Shown here piece by piece: positions 41,123 to 52,500 of a stretch of DNA of 64,000 bases. Each line of letters opens with the position of its first letter. Positions within the stretch are counted from its first letter, which is position 1. The notes below the pieces were generated by a model. It had not been told where the DNA came from. It searched no databases and saw nothing but the letters and a program-made list of their open reading frames with translations. Origin of the DNA: Cryoendolithus antarcticus (lineage: Eukaryota > Ascomycota > Dothideomycetes > Cladosporiales > Cladosporiaceae); contig NAJO01000011.1 in assembly GCA_002077065.1 (NCBI GenBank), positions 333,001 to 397,000 of the forward strand, written 5' to 3'. A program made the position numbers and the translations under genes.

Positions 41123-43435
41123 ATGGACTGATAAATGTCGCCCGGCCAGCGTCGACAGTATGTACTCGTGGCGAATGATCCAGGCTCGATCCACGAGCAG
41201 CACAATCTACGTCCGTCGGCGAGTATAAGTCAACGCGATGTGACTCAAACCACGAGTGCAAAACGCGCAAAGTATGAAGTGGTCGACTCGTCCAGCCAGC
41301 CCCGAGCCGCATGTAACAGAGCTGCAGCCATTGAGGTGAGTTGCAAGTCGGGTGAGGAAGAAGTGGTGATGCTAGTATACTTGCCGGGGTGCATGGATAC
41401 AAGCATCCATGCGCGCATCGCGGTGACGATACACGCCGACATACGACGCAGAGCAGAGTGATATCCGAGCGCCATTTCGTGGCTGGCTTGCAAATCGTAA
41501 GTGGCATGTCCCCGGCAGATCTGTGCATGCCCAGTCTGTCATGGCGGAGGCTTCCAAGGCGCTTGACAGAATCGCCAAATCCATGGCGAGGCGCAACGAA
41601 TGGCATTCGGAGATTCAGAACCACCGTCGATAGTATGCTTGTCCACAACCCCAGTAAGGAAATTGCCTTGATGGGTCCACACGCTGTGCTCGCAAGCCGC
41701 CCGGATCTGCAGGAGTCTATTTCAGCCTAGCGTATCCGATGGACGTAAATGTCCGGATTCAAGCCACTACACGTTTGTGCCAACGTTCGAATAGGACAGT
41801 GCATTTGGACTCGTCGCCAGTTCGGTCGACAAGTCTTTGGTTCCGCAGTTGTCTCATAGGAACCGGAGCTGATGAGATCGCAGTCCATGGCGAAGCCCGC
41901 ACAGCAACCGTGTTGAGTCAGAACGAATGCCATGCCGCAAGCAGAATGCCCCAGATGTGGCGCCGCCATCAATCCCGAAGATCTGAAGATGTCGTGCTCG
42001 AAGAGTGTACTCGCAAAGAGTTCCTTGCGAACCTTATCGCCATAATCCTGTCACCATCGATGGCATTTTGATTGTGTGACAGGGTTACACTTCCGCACCG
42101 CTTGGCTCTACTTACAACGCAAGCCTTTGACAGCGGTGGGGTGATGCACCTGATTGACTCGTCAACGATCACAGCGTGCGTGATCGTTGCTGCGTACGCG
42201 TCGGCAGCCCTGCTGTCTCGAAGTTAAGCATGTAGGTGGGATGTCGATCAAACTAATGACGGATCTCCACCAAAGCCGAAGCTTGCATGCCGAAGTGCTT
42301 AATCTCACTCAGCCAATCGGCTATCAGACCGAGCGACGTTTACCTCGAATTCTGCTTTTCCAGTGGATTATTCGAAGCGACCGCCAGAACTGCCTGACAC
42401 TCGATCTTGATGGTCTGTGATATCAGCAACAGTTAGGAATCAGTGTTGTACCACACAAGACCTGCTTACAGGCCTCCCGCAGGTTCTATATACCTGCTCG
42501 GCTTTCCTCCCATAACTTCACAGCAGCTCCCCATGGATCAGCGAACCGCGGAAGCGGCTGCGACAGTTGCATTCGCCCGAGAATACCAGTCCAGATTGTC
42601 TTTGGCTTCCGCAGCTCAAGCGTCGTACTGTCTCCGAGTCAATCGAGGTCGCTGCGAGATGGACTTTCGCTAGATAAGGCTTGATCGCGGGCTAATTGTT
42701 CTGCTCAGCCGCCACCATCAGAAGAGCGTGCTGCCCAGGATGAAAGAGGTTTCGTGGATTGCTAGTGGACAATTCTAAAGTGCGGTACCACTGCAGAAGC
42801 TCGCCAAGGTCTGTTCCATGACTGCGGGCTACCGACGAGCTCTGCGATAGTCACCTCATGACCTCAAACACGCCGGTGAAAGGTGCATAAAACCAGATGT
42901 GATAATTCCCAATCCTGTAGTCGTGCTCAGAACCCTCGATAACGAACGTAGGCGCCGAAACTTGCTCTTGCATGTCCAGAACCCGAGGCAGTAATGTAGA
43001 CTATCTATTGATCGACACACTCGCGCGCCTTTCATGGACCAATTCGATCGATCCAGACTCCAGGAAGTATACGGAGCGACCGCACGTAAGTCTGCTTGTC
43101 GCAGTCGCGAGGTAAATGGGATGCTGATTGGCTGAACAGCAGGAGGCGCTAGTGCAGGTCGATAAAGTGAAGTGAAACTTGGCACACTGGTTGTGAACGC
43201 AACCAAGCTGGTTGTTGTGGCAGGAACGCTACAGGAAGATTCATCGTGGAGCTCTCTGCTAATAACGCCGCAAGGGGGGTTTCTGCATGTATGACAAAGC
43301 CAACGAATGTCAGGTACAAGTGATAAATGTAAAGCTGTTAGGTGAAAACGATGACCTCGTATTTACCGACATGACCTATGGTATCCCGCCAAAACGCCCC
43401 CAATGGTTCTATATACATGTCTTCAGATTTCGTCA
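41123..43435. other. Gene-poor stretch of 2.3 kb
   Basis: Only short frames are present, none with recognisable motifs, consistent codon use or plausible splice partners. A 24-base piece near 42220 loosely resembles a 5S rRNA internal promoter but lacks the rest. No transposon ends or tandem arrays were seen. It may hold long 5' or 3' untranslated regions. Confidence 0.5.
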
Positions 43436-45000
43436 TCAATGCTGAAAGCCAGAATGCGTCGGACTCAGCGGCTGGTAAGCCCCAGGTATGGGCACGTTAT
43501 CATACACCTGCTCGCCTGGCGCCGCGGCAAAATGCTCCTGCATCTGCTCCCGCGGTATTTCTGACATGAGAGGACTCCTCTGATCTACAGGTGGTGAAGG
43601 CGTCCGTTGTCGTGCTGGAACTGATGTCGTGACGGGAGTGAAGCCGACTTGTGCCATCTTGGGTGTTGCGCCTTGCACGCGGATCGGCGGTGCTTGGAGC
43701 TGGAAGGCTTTGGGCGATGAGTGCTGGTTGGCGCTGATGTATTGCACATCCGAGTCGCTGCTGTTGCTGCTGTGGCCTCCGTTCTCGGCTGTCGGGCCGT
43801 GAACGTAGGAATCAACTGTGGGCTGCCTGTAGCCGCCATCTCGTGGGCTGAGCGGTCCAAACCCAGGTGTGTTGGGTGCTGACTGCGAACGGAGCTGGGC
43901 GAGGTAGAGATCTGAGCGTGCGCGGTCGCGGACGGCCATGGACTTCCGAAGCTGCTTCTTCGAGTAGAAGCGGTAGAAGACAATGCCGTAGACAGCAATT
44001 GTAAGGGTCTCAACCACGACCTCAATAATGCAGCAGACGAGACTCCAGTTCTGCAACCGGCAGATGAGCTCGTAATCGACCTCGTTCTGGAAGAGTGTCT
44101 TGCGAGGATTGTCGACGCACGACCAGCCCCACATGTCCTTGTTGTTGGAGTTGTTCTTGGAGTGTTGCAGCACGCCTGCACCGATTCCCCACATTACAAT
44201 GCTGAAGACGAATCCGATGACTGCGAAGGCGGAATAGTACACAGATGCCTTCTCTGCTCGTCGGTGACCGCCCTTCCAGTACGCGTAGAATACGCCAACA
44301 CACATCACTAACGACACGCATGCAATGGAGAGCAGGAGGACTTGAGGCCAGATCTTCTGTCCAACAGCCCATGGTGGGAGGTTATTGCGGGGTGGTAGTG
44401 CTCTTGTTGCTCGGAAGATCATGAATGTGGACGAGAGCATCGCGAGGACAATGAGCGAGCACGAAAAGTTGATGCCTCGAAGGAAGAATTTGGCGATCCG
44501 CACGCGGGTCTTGACTTTCTGTTGCCGAAGTCAGTATTAGGATGCAGGTTACCAGATTTCGCATGACTTACTAGGTCATTTACTTGCTCTTTCTCAGTGA
44601 GCTCCTCACGCTTCTCGAGATGTGTTTCCTCCTTAAATGTCGGACTAAGCATGCCGAAGTCTTTGGGTGGCGCACCGGGCGTCTTCATCGCACTCTTGAG
44701 TGGGGACTTCAGCCCAGTCTTGGGGAACTCGTTGTTGTCGGTGTCTGGCATCTCGACAGACTCATGCTTGTTGACATAGCCGAAGCCAACGTCCGAGATT
44801 TGCGGTTGCGCCATGAAGTGGTTGCTCTTTGGAGGATCTATGGGCGAGTTGACCGCAGTAGCCTCGGCGAAGCGTGCAGCTCTGGGTGACTTGAGGGAAA
44901 GAGGCTTGAGTGACGATCGTGTCGCAACAGAATCCTCCGACCCAGCGCGCGGCCGCGCGGCGATTCTGATCTCGAGAGGCTTCTTCTGGGTGTCTGGCAT
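43436..45000 (-). CDS. MARVEL-like tetraspan membrane protein (two exons)
   Basis: Exons on the minus strand are 45000-44572 and 44518-43436 (phase 0; 503 residues). A disordered N-terminus (about 143 residues) precedes KVKTRVRIAKFFLRGINFSC, after which four hydrophobic segments follow: LIVLAMLSSTFMIF, VLLLSIACVSLVMCVGVFY, SAFAVIGFVFSIVMWGIGAG and LVCCIIEVVVETLTIAVYGI. The extracellular loop contains the pair CVDNP...LICRL that could form a disulphide. A long Ser/Pro/Gln cytoplasmic tail ends the protein. The layout fits fungal MARVEL-type proteins of unknown function, probably in the plasma membrane. Confidence 0.82.
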
Positions 45001-46482
45001 GTCGTCAGGAGGATTGCGCTGCGGTTGCGTCTGATGTAAGACGGCAGTCTGATCAATCCAGAAATGGAGAAGAGGCCAGCCCCGGGCTCGCGGCTTTGCA
45101 GGAGTCGGATCAGATTATAATGTGTATAAGAAGTGCAGGTCCAGCTGTATCAAGATGACAAGATACAGGATCCAGGAATTGGGTGCAAGAGGTTCAAAAG
45201 GCGAGGACTGCCACTGCGGCGGCACGCACGGACGTATGAAAGCTAGTTGCGCGCATGGAGCCAAGGCATGGCATCTGTATGGATGCAGCACGGAGATAGT
45301 AGAAGCGGACTGACCTGGCTGCCACTCGCTGTGAAGCTGGCTAGATAGAGCTGAGCTGCGCGACTTTGATAGGCCGGCGTAGGTGCCGGGCGGTTATTTT
45401 GAGGCTTGAAAGTACCTTTGGCCCTGCAGACCGTTGCTTTGGCCCACGCACGCGACTGGACAGAGATGGAATTCTCTAGTCGCACTGCAGGCAAAGATGG
45501 GGAATTCTGCTATTTCGGGGCTGATAGATGTGAAACGTGCTGGCTTCGAGGTGAAAGAGGAACAAAGATGGTGCTCTACAAGCGAAAAACTTGGCTATTA
45601 CCATCCGTGCTGCTGACAAGAGCCGTCGTGTCATGTTGTGCCTGGCACCATGCCCAACCTGTCGCGAGGCCGGTGAGTTGCAGCTCACGCAGCCCTGGCT
45701 AGCCGCCCGGTGACTGGCGCTGCATGATATTCTGGGGATGCCATTCGCCTTGAGAGTGCTCCAGGCACTTGATTGGCTGTATTGGTGTATGCGCTAGCTC
45801 GAGAAACTCTAGCCGCTGTGCAACTTCAAGCACGCACTCTGCGATGCTTGACTCGAGACCTGAAGGAGCGGACGAATTGCTGCAGATCACGCTTGACACC
45901 ATGATCAAAAGTGCGCGGAAGCGACGTTGTCGTCAGAGTTCGACGTCCGAATGCGTTCGCGGAAATGTGTATGCGTGTGAGTAGGTGACTTACCTTAGGT
46001 GGAAACGAATCGAAGAATGCAAGGTGAAGTGGGGGCGAGAACTAAATCCCTTGGCTTTCCCGCTTATGAATGCGCGACGACAGGCATGGTGACCTTGTCT
46101 CCATCAACATATATTGCGGTGCATGTCGCAAGGAAGACGAAGATAGTTCGCTCGGCATGAGTGAGCACGATGATCATATCCCATCGCTGATGCTTTCTTC
46201 GCAGTCAAGTTCCCCCGAGCATCATGGACAGTAATGTCGTGCTGTGGGTCCGTCTCGAAACGATGCGCAGTATCGTGATGAGGCATTGGTAATCAGAATG
46301 GCTCTGACAACGCTTTCCACATTCTAGGTAGTCATCGACGGCCATGGGGATCGCAAGGCGGACCATCAAGCAGCAGGTAAAGTAAGACAGCGGTTCATCA
46401 TTGTACCAGAATGAGTTTCCAACTCTCGTCTACATTACTTGAAACATCGTGCAATTCGGTGCTTGATTGAAGGTTGAATCCC
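45001..46482. other. Gene-poor divergent stretch of 1.5 kb
   Basis: Lies between the tetraspan gene (-) and the hydrolase gene (+). No coding frame longer than about 100 codons looks real, and no RNA gene is recognised. Confidence 0.5.
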
Positions 46483-47577
46483 ATGAAGCCAGTGTACCCT
46501 TGCTTCGACCTGATAGAAGAGCAAGCAGGACTCCACCTGCAGAGATCTGGCGGAGGAGATCACACAATGGACAACGCCAACCTTACCGCGCGAGTCTTCC
46601 TGCCACGACCTTCTGAGCGACAAGGACTTCCCAAGCCTCCAATCTCTGGCCCATCGGAGTCTGCCTTCACGACGACCTTCGGCGCTCTCCTACCTCCAGC
46701 TCAATACCTGCAAACTCCAGTCGGCAAAGCAGCTTTCTATGCCCTTGCTCCACCCAACCTAAGATCCTCATCGAGCCCCAACCCACCTTTCCGAGTCCTC
46801 CTTCTTCATGGCGTCCAGACGCCCGCACTCGGTCTGCTACCGCTCGCAGCGGCTTTGCAAGAAAGCTACCCTCACGCCCACTTCGTTCTCTTAGATCTAT
46901 GGGGCCACGGCCTGAGCGAGACCCCGAATGTGCCCCATGCCCCTCAAGTCTTTCACCAGCTTATAGACGGCCTGCTTGGTCACCTCTCCTGGCCGTCAGC
47001 ACACTTCTTTGGCTACTCCTTCGGCGGCGCCACAACAGCTGGCTACGTCGCTGCTCGACCCGATAGGGTAGACAGCTTTGTGCTCGCTGCTCCGGCCGGC
47101 TTGATGCGGCTAGCGGACTTCACGCCAGAGAAGCAGACCTACCTTCTCGGGGACACGGGAGATGAGGCTCAAGCACACGACTGGATCATTAACTGGCTTG
47201 AAGATGGCGGGGATTTTGTGCCCGAGGACTGGAAGGAAAGGGTAGCGAGAGGGGAGGTTGTGCCGGCTGCTGTGAGGCAGTGGCAGAAGCGGGTGCATAA
47301 GGGACATGTGGCTAGTGTTGTGTCTATGTTCAGGGATGGAGGGGCGTTGGACGGGCAGAAGGTGTTCACTGAGGCTGCGGGGAAGGGTTTGAGGTCGCTG
47401 ATGGTGTTGGGCGAGACGGATGATGTGTGCAGTGCGGGTGATCTGGAGGAAGTGGGATTCACAAATGTGCATGTAATCGAAGGAGCAGGTCATGGGGTTG
47501 TGAGAGAGCGGGTGCCGGAAGTGGCAGCTCTCATCTCCTCATTCTGGGATGGACTTGATACCAAGACTAAGGTATGA
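46483..47577 (+). CDS. Alpha/beta-hydrolase fold protein
   Basis: The frame has ATGs at 46483 (364 residues) and 46567 (336 residues, MDNANLTARVFLPRPS); the second may be the true start. The fold is clear. FRVLLLHGVQTPALGLLPLA is the oxyanion-hole strand, FVLLDLWGHGLSETP is the DxxGxGxS turn and HFFGYSFGGATTAGYVAARP carries the nucleophile Ser in GxSxG. Near the C-terminus LMVLGETDDVC supplies an acid and IEGAGHGVVRERV the catalytic His. The substrate is unknown. It sits beside the mycosporine genes, with its stop 273 bp from that of the ATP-grasp ligase, so membership in the cluster is possible but unproven. Confidence 0.85.
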   Translation: MKPVYPCFDLIEEQAGLHLQRSGGGDHTMDNANLTARVFLPRPSERQGLPKPPISGPSESAFTTTFGALLPPAQYLQTPVGKAAFYALAPPNLRSSSSPNPPFRVLLLHGVQTPALGLLPLAAALQESYPHAHFVLLDLWGHGLSETPNVPHAPQVFHQLIDGLLGHLSWPSAHFFGYSFGGATTAGYVAARPDRVDSFVLAAPAGLMRLADFTPEKQTYLLGDTGDEAQAHDWIINWLEDGGDFVPEDWKERVARGEVVPAAVRQWQKRVHKGHVASVVSMFRDGGALDGQKVFTEAAGKGLRSLMVLGETDDVCSAGDLEEVGFTNVHVIEGAGHGVVRERVPEVAALISSFWDGLDTKTKV

Positions 47578-47850
47578 AAGTACAGACGTGGAAAATGTCA
47601 AGCTGAGAAACAGGGTGCAGAGCATTCGTGCCCCGCGTGAGCTACCTGAGCTACTTCTTAAGGTCACTCCGGAGACAGCAGAGGCGCTCCAGCTGATCTG
47701 TCTCTTACGGCGGCCAGCATTTGCCACCTCATGTCCAGCAAGAGGGTGTACAAGCTGCGAGAGTGTGGTAGATGAGATCGATGTCTCAAACGTGCATCGC
47801 AACTTGGCTCTGATGATCGCATTTGTATGCATCCTCACCAATGCCTCACG

Positions 47851-49491
47851 TTAGCACATGAATATCTTACACGTGCTCACATTGATCCGACTCCACTTCT
47901 TGCCATACACCAGGCACAGCAGAAACTGCGTCGGCCAGTAGACGTGATATAGCCACCAAGCCGGAAGCGGATCCCAGATCTCGAACGTGCCATCGTGCCA
48001 GAAGAGCAGATGCTCAGCGAACTCAAGGATCCCGTCTAGCACCTTGCTCACATTGGTGGTGTTCGAGAAGAGCAGCGCAAACACAGGCAAGATGATGAAT
48101 TCGAAGAGATCGTGGCCGACCCAATTGTACTGCTTCGTTGGCGTGACAGGGAAGATCGGCTGAGGAGCCAGGCCGTTAGCCATGACTTTCTCGTCGACCC
48201 CAAGCCTCTTGACCGAAGTGGAGGGTTGCAGCAGAGTCATGTACGCCTCAGCCATGGCGGGCGTGTCGTTTAAGAGTGCCACAGCCGTGTGAGCGCGAGG
48301 ATTGCATTCGATCGGGTGTAGGTGGACGTGCTTAGTAGGGTCACGTGCAGCGGCTTCAGCCTCGGCTTCGTCGACCAGGAAATCGAAGCTTAGGTGGCCG
48401 GTGAAGGACTCACCGCCAGCCGCAGCATACTCCTGCGTGAAGCGAAGCATGCTTTGAGAGAGGGCGGACTCGGAGGGAAGAGCTGAGTAGTGCATGAGGA
48501 GCTCGGCTGAAGGACAGGCGACGAAGGCTTTAACTTCACCTCGGACGACAAGGGAGTGCGTGCAGTACTCTGGGCCTTTGATGTACTGCTGTAGGATCCA
48601 TGGGCGATCCTCGGAAATGGGTAGACGGCCGATGTGAGCTTTTGTCGCAGCCGGTGTGTCTAGCGGGAGGAGCGTCATGTCACCGCGCACAGCATCGTCC
48701 GTGCCGACGTACTTCATGATGTATTCTGTACTGCCGATGTCCTTCTTGCCCTTTGCAGTTCCCTTAGCGCCACCTTCGATCAGCAATTGCAATGCAGCGG
48801 CTCTCGAGGTGATTGTATGTGATTCTGGTGTGGGCAATCCAATGCTCCTCGTGTACTCCATGAACAGATGCTTCTCATGCAGCCGCTTCGTAGTAGCAAC
48901 ATCGAACTGCACCGCCTTGCAATTCGTCACCAGCTCGATGAGCTCCTTTGCCTCCCCATCCTCGACTGCACTTGCGACTCCCGAGCACGAGACCCACAGA
49001 TCAACATCCTCCATCACCACGATGTCCAGGATGCTCTTCGTGTACTTTGCGCCACCCTCTGGCCCCGGCTTCGTGAGCTTGTAGAAACTCTTAATCGCCT
49101 TCGACATGTGCCCGCAAGCTGTAGGAATAAGTGACGGCTCGAAGTCTGCGCCGATCACTTCGTGGCCAGCGGCGAAGAAGAGTCTAGCTAATGCGAGGCC
49201 TTTGGTCATGCCGACGCCAGTGACTAGAATCTTCTTGGGAGGGAAGATCGGAGTCTGAGGAGAGCGGATCGAGGCGCGGAGTTTGAGAGGCCATGCTGTG
49301 TAGAGCAAGTTGACAGCGTAGCTGAGCAAGAGCAGTGAGGTGGTGAAGGGGAGGACCATGACACTCAAACTCAGCAGCGCAAGGTTCTGCGCAGCGTGCG
49401 CACGCCAGGATGAGTTGGCGTCCAGCATGGCGCCGGCCGAGCGTAGAGGTAGGTCGTTGGTGTCGTCGATGCTGGTGGACTTAGTAGACAT
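47851..49491 (-). CDS. Membrane-anchored ATP-grasp ligase of a mycosporine cluster
   Basis: From the ATG at 49491 this is 546 residues; the longer frame begins with GTG. An N-terminal hydrophobic hairpin (LALLSLSVMVLPFTTSLLLL, then YAVNLLYTAWPL) precedes a pre-ATP-grasp Rossmann part (KKILVTGVGMTKGLALARLF). The ATP-grasp fold follows: EYIMKYVGTDDAVRGDM, WILQQYIKGPEYCTHSLVV, GHLSFDFLVDE and HLHPIECNPRAHTAVALLND, the last carrying metal ligands Glu and Asn. More hydrophobic segments lie at the C-terminus (FEFIILPVFALLFS, YWPTQFLLCLVYG). Next to an O-methyltransferase and a gadusol synthase it is best read as the enzyme joining an amino acid to 4-deoxygadusol (MysC-like). Confidence 0.85.
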   Translation of the reverse strand: MSTKSTSIDDTNDLPLRSAGAMLDANSSWRAHAAQNLALLSLSVMVLPFTTSLLLLSYAVNLLYTAWPLKLRASIRSPQTPIFPPKKILVTGVGMTKGLALARLFFAAGHEVIGADFEPSLIPTACGHMSKAIKSFYKLTKPGPEGGAKYTKSILDIVVMEDVDLWVSCSGVASAVEDGEAKELIELVTNCKAVQFDVATTKRLHEKHLFMEYTRSIGLPTPESHTITSRAAALQLLIEGGAKGTAKGKKDIGSTEYIMKYVGTDDAVRGDMTLLPLDTPAATKAHIGRLPISEDRPWILQQYIKGPEYCTHSLVVRGEVKAFVACPSAELLMHYSALPSESALSQSMLRFTQEYAAAGGESFTGHLSFDFLVDEAEAEAAARDPTKHVHLHPIECNPRAHTAVALLNDTPAMAEAYMTLLQPSTSVKRLGVDEKVMANGLAPQPIFPVTPTKQYNWVGHDLFEFIILPVFALLFSNTTNVSKVLDGILEFAEHLLFWHDGTFEIWDPLPAWWLYHVYWPTQFLLCLVYGKKWSRINVSTCKIFMC

Positions 49492-50309
49492 GAGTTGAAG
49501 TTGTGCGGACTGGAGGAAATCGATCGGCAGTAGCACAAACGGAGTGAAATGAGACCTACGTCACTTACGGGTATATCGCCAATTGCACATGTCAGACCAG
49601 ATAATCTGATAGTGCTGTTGTAGACATGAATAAAGAGGCGAGAGACCAGGACGCCACCAGCACGAGGAGTGAGCGTGAGAGGGCAGTCCAGGATACATGC
49701 ATCTCCGTTGTCTTGTGTCTTGGAGCGAGCGAGCACCGGCGACTTCCGTGCAGTTGACGTGCTTTGTCCAAGGCAGTGAGAATGAAGGTGTTATGTACCA
49801 CCGTTGCACTTGACTAGCATTGTCTTGTGTAATGGCTATCTGATGAGGGGAAATGTCTTTCAGCCAGTGGGAGCTGTCCCATTAATCATAAGAATCAATA
49901 GACTCTACCTCACTGCTGACGCAGCACGCTTTGACCAGCGTGCCGCAGTTGCATTGCCCCTACAAAGCTCACCGCCATCATCCGTCTGTGGCACTCTTCT
50001 ATCGTGCTTGTGGCCTTGATGTAATTTCCTCTCCTGTTCCCACCAATTCATCCACGTCTTGTGCCAGTCAAAATGCGTATCACTGGACTTTCGAAGCCGA
50101 CCTTCGCCACTGATCTGTGGCCCCCTTATGGACCACAACTGGCGTCCAGTGGAATGTCAAGCTGGGCAGACATGTTCGCATTCACTGGTCTTGTGTCGCT
50201 AGAGGGCGCCGCAGGTCGTGCGGATCCTCAGGATACCTCATCAACGCAGCGCGAGATTTCGACCGCATCCTATGCTTGACGTTAGTATGGACTCTTTGCA
50301 ACAACACGA
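49492..50309. other. Intergenic stretch inside the mycosporine cluster
   Basis: Promoter region of the ATP-grasp gene and 3' region of the methyltransferase. No gene is recognised. Confidence 0.45.
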
Positions 50310-51197
50310 TCACCAGATTCCTACCGGCTCGCCCGTCGGCTCGAAGCTGTGGCACAGCTCGCTTTTATAGACCAAGTTCGGATTCCCCTTGCGAGCACTC
50401 AGTTTCTCCTCGCCCTCCCTCTTCGCATACTGCCCCGCGGTCTTCTGCTGGAAGCGCTCATCTGGACCCGCATGGCCATTGACCTCCTGGACCCGCTTAC
50501 GCTTCTCCTCGACTGAGCTTCGGACATACTCAAGGTATGGTGGGTTGCCTGGCTTGATCACGTTGTCTGCCGCCAGAACGCTACCTTTGGTGATGAGCTT
50601 AAGCTCCTCGCAGAGCTTGAGGTCGGTGGTGTAGGCAGGCTTGTAGTGGTCCAGGAACATGAGATCGATATGCTTGAGCGCGCCAGAGTCGTACAGGCGC
50701 TGGATGGAGGCGTCTGAGGAGCCAATCTCGACTTTGACGACGTCGCTAAGTCCAGCGAGCGCTGCGAGGGAAGCAATGACCGCACCGAACTCTGGGTTGC
50801 GCTCCAGGCTGTAGTAGCGCTTGCCGCCTGCTTTTTTAACAGCATGACCAAAGAGGAGACATGAGTAGCCGACGTAGCCACCAAGCTCGACCTACCGCAT
50901 TCTATCAGTCCATGGCCTGCAGCTCATCGCAGGAACTCCTCTAACCATAGTCTCTGGCTTGACCTCGACAATGAGGTCGGTAACAATCCGGCCTTTGTCC
51001 TCGCCGACGTTCATAAGGTACTTCTTGGTGCGGCCGTACTCGTCGATGGCTGCTAGGACCTTCTCCGGGTTGCCACGGATCTCGTTGATGTCTGGCCTGC
51101 TGTAGACGAAGTGAAGGAGCTCGATCTCGCGGCCATCGTCGAAGAAGACATCCTCCTCCTGGCTGGCGTATGCGTTCTGTTGATTGAATTCAGGCAT
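50310..51197 (-). CDS. O-methyltransferase of a mycosporine cluster (two exons)
   Basis: Exons on the minus strand are 51197-50946 and 50891-50310, with a 54-bp intron (gttaga...gcggtag; phase 0; 277 residues). The spliced protein has the SAM-binding strand VKPETMVELGGYVGYSCLLF of catechol-O-methyltransferase-type enzymes. It continues RYYSLERNPEFGAVIASLA, KVEIGSSDASIQRLY, HIDLMFLDHYKPAYTTDLKL (metal-binding Asp and catalytic Lys region) and VLAADNVIKPGNPPYLEYV. In known mycosporine pathways the partner methyltransferase converts 2-demethyl-4-deoxygadusol to 4-deoxygadusol. It is divergent from the synthase gene at 52501, as in many fungal gene pairs of this pathway. Confidence 0.9.
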
Positions 51198-52500
51198 CCT
51201 CGCTGGAGATGTGCTTGGAGTGCTTTGGTGTGGGAGTGGTGTGAGGATTCTCGAGCCGCCTTCTCACCTGGCCAATTCAGTTCCACGTGCTTCTGTTTAC
51301 GCGTTGCAATTTTTACAGCAGGCACGACTCGGACGCGGGATTCCCTGGTGATCGGCACATGCACCTTGGCGAGCGACCTCACATCTCCGTCACGCAATTG
51401 AGAGTGATGAGTGTTCATTCGCGCACTGGACTCCGCCCTTCCCGTCGCATGACACCACTTCGCTTGGTTGTATGCAGCTACAGAGTCCTGCCAGGCCGGA
51501 TGGAGTAGGTAACGGCGCGGGTCTCCTGCGCGCATAGTTACCCCTCCATGCTTTCTGCCCCGCACCTGGCGGGAGAACTTTTTTTCTTCGACACGAACGC
51601 GTGGGACAGTCTGGCTTCACTCGCATGAGGTAGCGTCACTTGCACGCATTTGCTCAGTGTTGCTAGTTCTCGCAATGCCCACGCCATCACTGACTGTCAC
51701 CTAGCGCCATTCTTCACTAGGTGGAGACGAAATACACTAACGTGATGACGACTTCTCCACAGCATCCATTGACTCTAGCATGTCCGCAGATCATGGTTCT
51801 AGATCTGACCTTACCAGACGTGGTCTAGTCCGTCGAAAGTTAGACCCAGTATGGTTAGGCCGATCTGTCCTGAACACATGTTGCGGGAGTTTGGATCGTC
51901 TGCCCTGACGTGCCTGGTGCATATGTCAGGGCAAGGACCTTGTACGACGCGCCACGCTTGAGCGTCTCGGCCACACCCACCATGCCTCCTACAGCATTGG
52001 CGTGGCGTAGGTTAACGAGTGAACCCTGTCCGCAGCGAATCACTGAGTGTTCTCTCTGTGGAGTGTGGCCGGGGTTGATGAGGTCGCATCATCACTTCTC
52101 GATCATCTGAGCAAACTTGGCCGAAATGCTGCATGATCTCAGACTGAGAGCGGAACAGCGATGGCGACAGCCGCGGCGACTGAAGACGAGGGTCCAGGCC
52201 ATGAAGGTCCTGCAGTGGTCGCCATTCGCTGGAGTGATGGCATTGGAGTAAAGTCAACATGTGATGATGATCGCGCCTTCCTTGTGAGCGAGGACCAAGA
52301 TCGTGCTTGCCCGTGTAAGTACCTGCCGAGAACACTGAAGTGGATATTTGTCTTCCCACCCACTTCGACCACTTCTTTTTCCACCCAGAACCTTCAACCC
52401 TTGATACCCTCACGACTTCAACAGTTCTCAGTCACTCACTCAATACCACCAATATACTACACCTTCAACACACATACACCCACCAGCAACTACAGCAATC
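51198..52500. promoter_or_regulatory. Bidirectional promoter region of the mycosporine genes
   Basis: A 1.3-kb spacer between the opposed start codons of the methyltransferase and the synthase. The last 130 bp before 52501 is A/C-rich and pyrimidine-rich like a fungal 5' leader. I could not define light- or stress-response sites by eye. Confidence 0.45.

Noticed and set aside
42195..42245. Possible 5S rRNA gene (cgaagttaagca followed by taggtggga)
   Set aside because: Only about 24 bases resemble the internal control region; the pairing arms, the flanking 100 bases and a T-run terminator are absent.
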